Source: Candidatus Gastranaerophilales bacterium
Lineage (GTDB): Bacteria; Cyanobacteriota; Vampirovibrionia; Gastranaerophilales; CAJFVJ01
NCBI GenBank assembly: GCA_028694275.1
Contig: JAQUTS010000085.1
Coordinates: 1-7,408, forward strand
Direction: 5' to 3'
DNA length: 7,408 bases
Numbering within the stretch: the stretch's first letter is position 1; each line of letters begins with the position of its first letter. The position numbers and the translations under genes are program-made. The notes under the pieces are model-generated. The model had not been told where the DNA came from. It saw only the letters and a program-made list of their open reading frames with translations, and made no database searches. Below, in pieces: positions 5,495 to 7,408 of this stretch.

Positions 5495-6124
5495 ATGAAT
5501 AATCTAAAAAAACAACTCGTACAAATCGGCAAAAAACTCTCGGACAAAGGTCTTTCACCAGGCTTCTCAGGGAATTTAAGCGTCCGATTCGGAAATTATT
5601 TTTTACTCACTCCATCCGGCTTGCCTTTGGGTGATTTCACAGAGGATGATATTGTTGTCATCGACAAAGACTTCAAAGTAATCGACGGTAAAAAGAAACC
5701 CTCTTCAGAAAGCAAAATGCATCTTGAAATATACAAACTCAGACCCGATTTCAATGCAATAATCCACTGCCATGCACCAAAAGTTTCTGCTTTTGCCGTG
5801 GCCGGAGTTGAGCTTTCGCAGCCTGTTTTGGCGGAGAGTATTTTTCACCTTGGAAAAATCCCCATCGCAGAATATTTCGTTCCATCAAGCGTGGAAGTTG
5901 CAAAAGAAACAGCAAAATATTTCGACAAACACAATGTAGTGCTGATGAAAAACCACGGAGTGGTACTCGGTGATAAAGACCTGAAATCCGCCTACTATCA
6001 AATGGAAACAGTTGAATACACAGCAGATGTCATTATAAATGCTACAATCCTCGGCGGCGCAAAAGAACTTTCTTCTGAGCAAGTTCAAGAAGTAGTTGAC
6101 TTAAGGGCAAAGTTTGGAAAGTAA
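5495..6124 (+). CDS. Class II aldolase/adducin family, fuculose-phosphate aldolase-like
   Basis: A zinc-dependent class II aldolase of 209 residues, cytoplasmic, close in length to L-fuculose-1-phosphate aldolase. The visible active site comprises GFSGNLS (23-29) and TPSG (39-42), which hold the substrate phosphate; SSE (70-72) with catalytic Glu72; HCH (91-93) with zinc ligands His91 and His93; and NHG (153-155) with the third ligand His154. These positions are each one less than in E. coli FucA as I recall it. The reaction is probably cleavage of a sugar 1-phosphate to dihydroxyacetone phosphate and an aldehyde. Related members act on rhamnulose-1-phosphate, methylthioribulose-1-phosphate (a dehydratase) or 5-deoxy sugars from nucleoside salvage. 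No fucose or methionine-salvage genes are adjacent, so the substrate is open. The ATG lacks a Shine-Dalgarno site, and the gene ends 1 nt from the convergent 48-aa gene. Confidence 0.92.
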   Translation: MNNLKKQLVQIGKKLSDKGLSPGFSGNLSVRFGNYFLLTPSGLPLGDFTEDDIVVIDKDFKVIDGKKKPSSESKMHLEIYKLRPDFNAIIHCHAPKVSAFAVAGVELSQPVLAESIFHLGKIPIAEYFVPSSVEVAKETAKYFDKHNVVLMKNHGVVLGDKDLKSAYYQMETVEYTADVIINATILGGAKELSSEQVQEVVDLRAKFGK

Positions 6125-6141
6125 CCTAAAGCTCTTCCAAA
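6113..6141. repeat. Hairpin spanning two convergent stop codons
   Basis: TTTGGAA (6113-6119) and TTCCAAA (6135-6141) are perfect complements, extendable by AG/CT with one bulged base. The loop contains the aldolase TAA (6122-6124) and the TAG of the opposing small gene (6126-6128). No T-tract follows on either side, so it may protect both 3' ends or slow polymerase rather than act as a classic terminator. Confidence 0.4.
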
Positions 6142-6272
6142 TAATCAAAAAAATTGTTAATAATACCTTTTAGAAGATTTTTCCTGGTATAAATATCGAT
6201 TTTTAAATTATCCATATCAAGAAGACTCAAAACATCTTGTCTGAGTTGTTCTAATTGTTCTTTTTTGTTCAT
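6126..6272 (-). CDS. Unrecognised 48-aa protein, divergent from XRE regulator
   Basis: A short gene of 48 codons reading MNKKEQLEQLRQDVL, then SLLDMDNLKIDIYTRKNLL, and ending FFDYLEEL. It is supported by an excellent ribosome binding site (AGGTGG, 6 nt before the ATG at 6270-6272) and by codons typical of the region. The sequence predicts two amphipathic helices with no membrane segment or signal; charge is mixed. It superficially resembles small helical-hairpin regulators such as Spo0E, but lacks their SQELD-type motif, so I assign no family. It is divergent from the XRE regulator across 113 bp, sharing the repeat-bearing interval, which suggests regulation by that protein. It could be a partner, anti-repressor or antitoxin-like peptide; none of these is shown. 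Confidence 0.6.
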   Translation of the reverse strand: MNKKEQLEQLRQDVLSLLDMDNLKIDIYTRKNLLKGIINNFFDYLEEL

Positions 6273-6341
6273 TTTTGTCCACCTCATAATTAAACATAAA
6301 AAACACTTCTATTATTGCCTATAAGACATCAAATAAGAATG

Positions 6342-6377
6342 TCAGTCTATATCCAAAATAAGCTTATCAGTCTATAT
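6342..6377. repeat. Two 11-bp direct repeats, candidate operators
   Basis: TCAGTCTATAT occurs at 6342-6352 and again at 6367-6377, 25 bp apart start to start. Between them is the perfect palindrome ATAAGCTTAT (6358-6367). If the regulator is transcribed from its ATG, the copies cover about -44 to -34 and -19 to -9, overlapping where polymerase binds. The AGTC core recalls operator boxes of restriction-modification controller proteins, but the match is partial. Confidence 0.6.
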
Positions 6378-6383
6378 TGTCAA
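6355..6383 (-). promoter_or_regulatory. Candidate promoter of the 48-aa gene
   Basis: On the minus strand a perfect TTGACA (6378-6383) is followed after 17 nt by TATTTT (6355-6360). The -35 box lies 2 nt before the regulator's ATG, and the spacer contains one full operator repeat. The predicted start near 6348 gives a leader of about 75 nt. Confidence 0.5.
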
Positions 6384-6386
6384 GTA
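6373..6386 (+). promoter_or_regulatory. -10 box placing transcription start at the XRE regulator ATG
   Basis: TATATT (6373-6378) matches the -10 consensus at five of six positions and lies within one repeat copy. Seven to eight nt downstream is A6386, the first base of the ATG. No -35 match is seen at the expected distance, and no Shine-Dalgarno sequence precedes the ATG, so the mRNA may be leaderless and the promoter activator-dependent or weak. Confidence 0.4.
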
Positions 6387-6601
6387 TGAATACTAAAATC
6401 CTTCAAAAACTTGGCGCAAAAATAAAAGAAACCAGAAAAGCAAAAGGTATTACACAAGAATATTTAGCCGAAAAGGTAAATATTCACCAAACTTATGTGG
6501 GCAAATTAGAAGCAGGGAAAAGCAATCTGTCGGTTTTACTGTTATACAAGATTTCAAAAATACTTGATATAGAACTATCTGAACTATTTAATTTCAAATA
6601 A
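6386..6601 (+). CDS. XRE/Cro-type helix-turn-helix regulator
   Basis: A 71-residue DNA-binding protein that is almost entirely one HTH_3 domain: IKETRKAKGITQEYLAEKV (13-31) begins it, the recognition segment is NIHQTYVGKLEAGKSN (32-47), and LYKISKILDIELSELF (53-68) closes the five-helix fold. It should bind DNA as a dimer. Length and layout resemble controller (C) proteins of restriction-modification systems and small phage or toxin-antitoxin repressors; no restriction, methylase or toxin gene is visible nearby. The ATG at 6386 is preferred over an in-frame TTG at 6377, which lies within the -10 box. It is divergent from the 48-aa gene, with direct repeats between them, implying autoregulation. 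It is convergent with the formyltransferase, whose stop lies 44 nt away. Confidence 0.9.
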   Translation: MNTKILQKLGAKIKETRKAKGITQEYLAEKVNIHQTYVGKLEAGKSNLSVLLLYKISKILDIELSELFNFK

Positions 6602-6644
6602 CAATTTGGAACAAAAAGTCCCCTCCGCCCGAATAGGGCAAACA

Positions 6645-7408
6645 CTAATCGAAACTGTCTCCGATTTGCGGTTTAACAAATTGCAAAAACAAAGTCACAT
6701 CACTGGAAAAATAAGACCCGACCTGCATAGCAGTAGGGTAATAGATCCCTTTTCCTGTTGAAATACCAACAGAAGTATCTGTGATTTGAACAATTTGCCC
6801 GGGAGGATCCTTAATAGCAGTGGATGAATCAACAACCCCTGAATAAAATTTCACAGGATTACCCTTATAAAAGCTCATTGCACCCAAAAACGGGTTGCAG
6901 GCCCTTACAAAGCGTTCAATCAACTCAGCACTCATCGCCCAGTTGATTTTTGTGTCACCAAGATATTCATGCAACATATCTGCTGTTTGATATCTGCCTT
7001 CTTTGTCCTGAGGCTTACGAGGCAAGGTTTTGCCTTCTTCTAAAAAACTCACCAAATCAACATGCGCTTGAGCAAACATAAAATTTGTACGATTGAACAA
7101 AGTTCCCATAGTCTCAAAAGGCAAAATATTGACCGATTTTTGAAAAATAATATCCCCCGTATCAAACTCCTCGTCCATAAAATGCAACGTAATGCCCGTC
7201 AGAGGGTCATTGTTGAATATAGGATAAAAATACGGATTTCCGCCTCTGTACAAAGGTAATAAAGACGGATGAGAATTAATAAAACCCATTTTTGTGGATT
7301 CTAAAAGAACTTTTGGAAATTTTTTATTAAAAGAAGCCACAATTCCGACATCGGCATCTTTGGCTCTGACTTTTTCAATAAATTCGGGTTCGTCGAGTCT
7401 TTTCTCGT
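6645..7408 (-). CDS. Formyltransferase, methionyl-tRNA formyltransferase-like (N-terminus beyond window)
   Basis: The visible 253 residues form most of a folate-dependent formyltransferase; about 60 N-terminal residues are missing beyond the right edge. The visible start, EKRLDEPEFIEKVRAKDADV, leads into the catalytic motif INSHPSLLPLYRGG (43-56) with Asn44 and His46, and then MDEEFDTGDI (77-86) with Asp82. The 36-residue spacing from His to Asp equals that of E. coli Fmt as recalled. A C-terminal domain (about 150-253) with INWAMSAELIERFVRACNPF resembles Fmt_C. After YRG the sequence is GNPYFYPIFN rather than the AAPIQ or GPAPVQ usual in true Fmt, and HFMDEEFDTGD is like formyltransferases that act on amino-sugars or other small molecules. 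Fmt partners such as def are not visible. It may therefore be a paralogue, not the initiator-tRNA enzyme. Confidence 0.88.
   Translation of the reverse strand, partial: EKRLDEPEFIEKVRAKDADVGIVASFNKKFPKVLLESTKMGFINSHPSLLPLYRGGNPYFYPIFNNDPLTGITLHFMDEEFDTGDIIFQKSVNILPFETMGTLFNRTNFMFAQAHVDLVSFLEEGKTLPRKPQDKEGRYQTADMLHEYLGDTKINWAMSAELIERFVRACNPFLGAMSFYKGNPVKFYSGVVDSSTAIKDPPGQIVQITDTSVGISTGKGIYYPTAMQVGSYFSSDVTLFLQFVKPQIGDSFD

Noticed and set aside
6377..6385. TTG start adding three residues to the XRE regulator
   Set aside because: It overlaps the predicted -10 box and has no ribosome site; the ATG at 6386 fits the family start better.
6627..6639. GCCC-GAATA-GGGC hairpin between XRE and formyltransferase genes
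   Set aside because: Only 4 bp with no T-tract on either side; too weak to call a terminator.
1..7408. CRISPR array, tRNA/rRNA genes, insertion sequence or prophage
   Set aside because: No regularly spaced repeats, cloverleaf, transposase or phage structural gene was found on either strand.

Overview
The window is AT-rich bacterial chromosome with compact genes, standard stop codons and clear Shine-Dalgarno sites at most starts. The sigma factor resembles the SigB/SigF class, with strongest likeness (by recall, not by search) to cyanobacterial SigF. Together with low GC, a ribosomal L21 with a Lys/Ala-rich tail and several unrecognised small proteins, this suggests a non-photosynthetic relative of cyanobacteria (Vampirovibrionia/Melainabacteria, e.g. 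Gastranaerophilales). That assignment is an inference. No mobile element, CRISPR array, tRNA or rRNA is visible, and no gene-free stretch reaches 300 bases.

Left block, all on the minus strand. From upstream to downstream: a GH57 glycoside hydrolase (2587-4821) with its own strong promoter; rplU-rpmA (L21-L27, 1626-2430), with a consensus promoter, a roughly 105-nt structured leader and a strong intrinsic terminator; a SigF-like sigma factor (700-1491), whose extended -10 promoter abuts that terminator; and a partial unknown gene (1-596) running off the left edge. The sigma gene and the partial gene both seem to use TTG starts preceded by good ribosome binding sites.

Middle. Between the GH57 gene and the divergent gene for an unknown 128-residue, acidic, low-complexity protein (5056-5442) lies a 234-bp region with nested inverted repeats. 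A class II aldolase of the fuculose-phosphate aldolase type (5495-6124) follows on the plus strand. It has no Shine-Dalgarno site, and a promoter-like sequence would place transcription start at its ATG.

Right block. A 48-codon gene on the minus strand (6126-6272), with an excellent ribosome binding site, ends 1 nt from the aldolase stop. It is divergent from a 71-residue XRE/C-protein-like regulator (6386-6601). Their shared 113-bp interval holds two 11-bp direct repeats placed over the predicted promoters, which looks like an autoregulated two-gene switch. The window closes with a formyltransferase (6645-7408, minus) cut by the right edge.

The genes do not form one pathway: ribosome assembly, a global or alternative sigma factor, alpha-glucan breakdown and a sugar-phosphate aldolase are simply neighbours. 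The most promising undescribed element is the regulator/48-aa peptide pair with its repeat operators. After that come the tailed L21 with its leader and the nested-palindrome region beside GH57.
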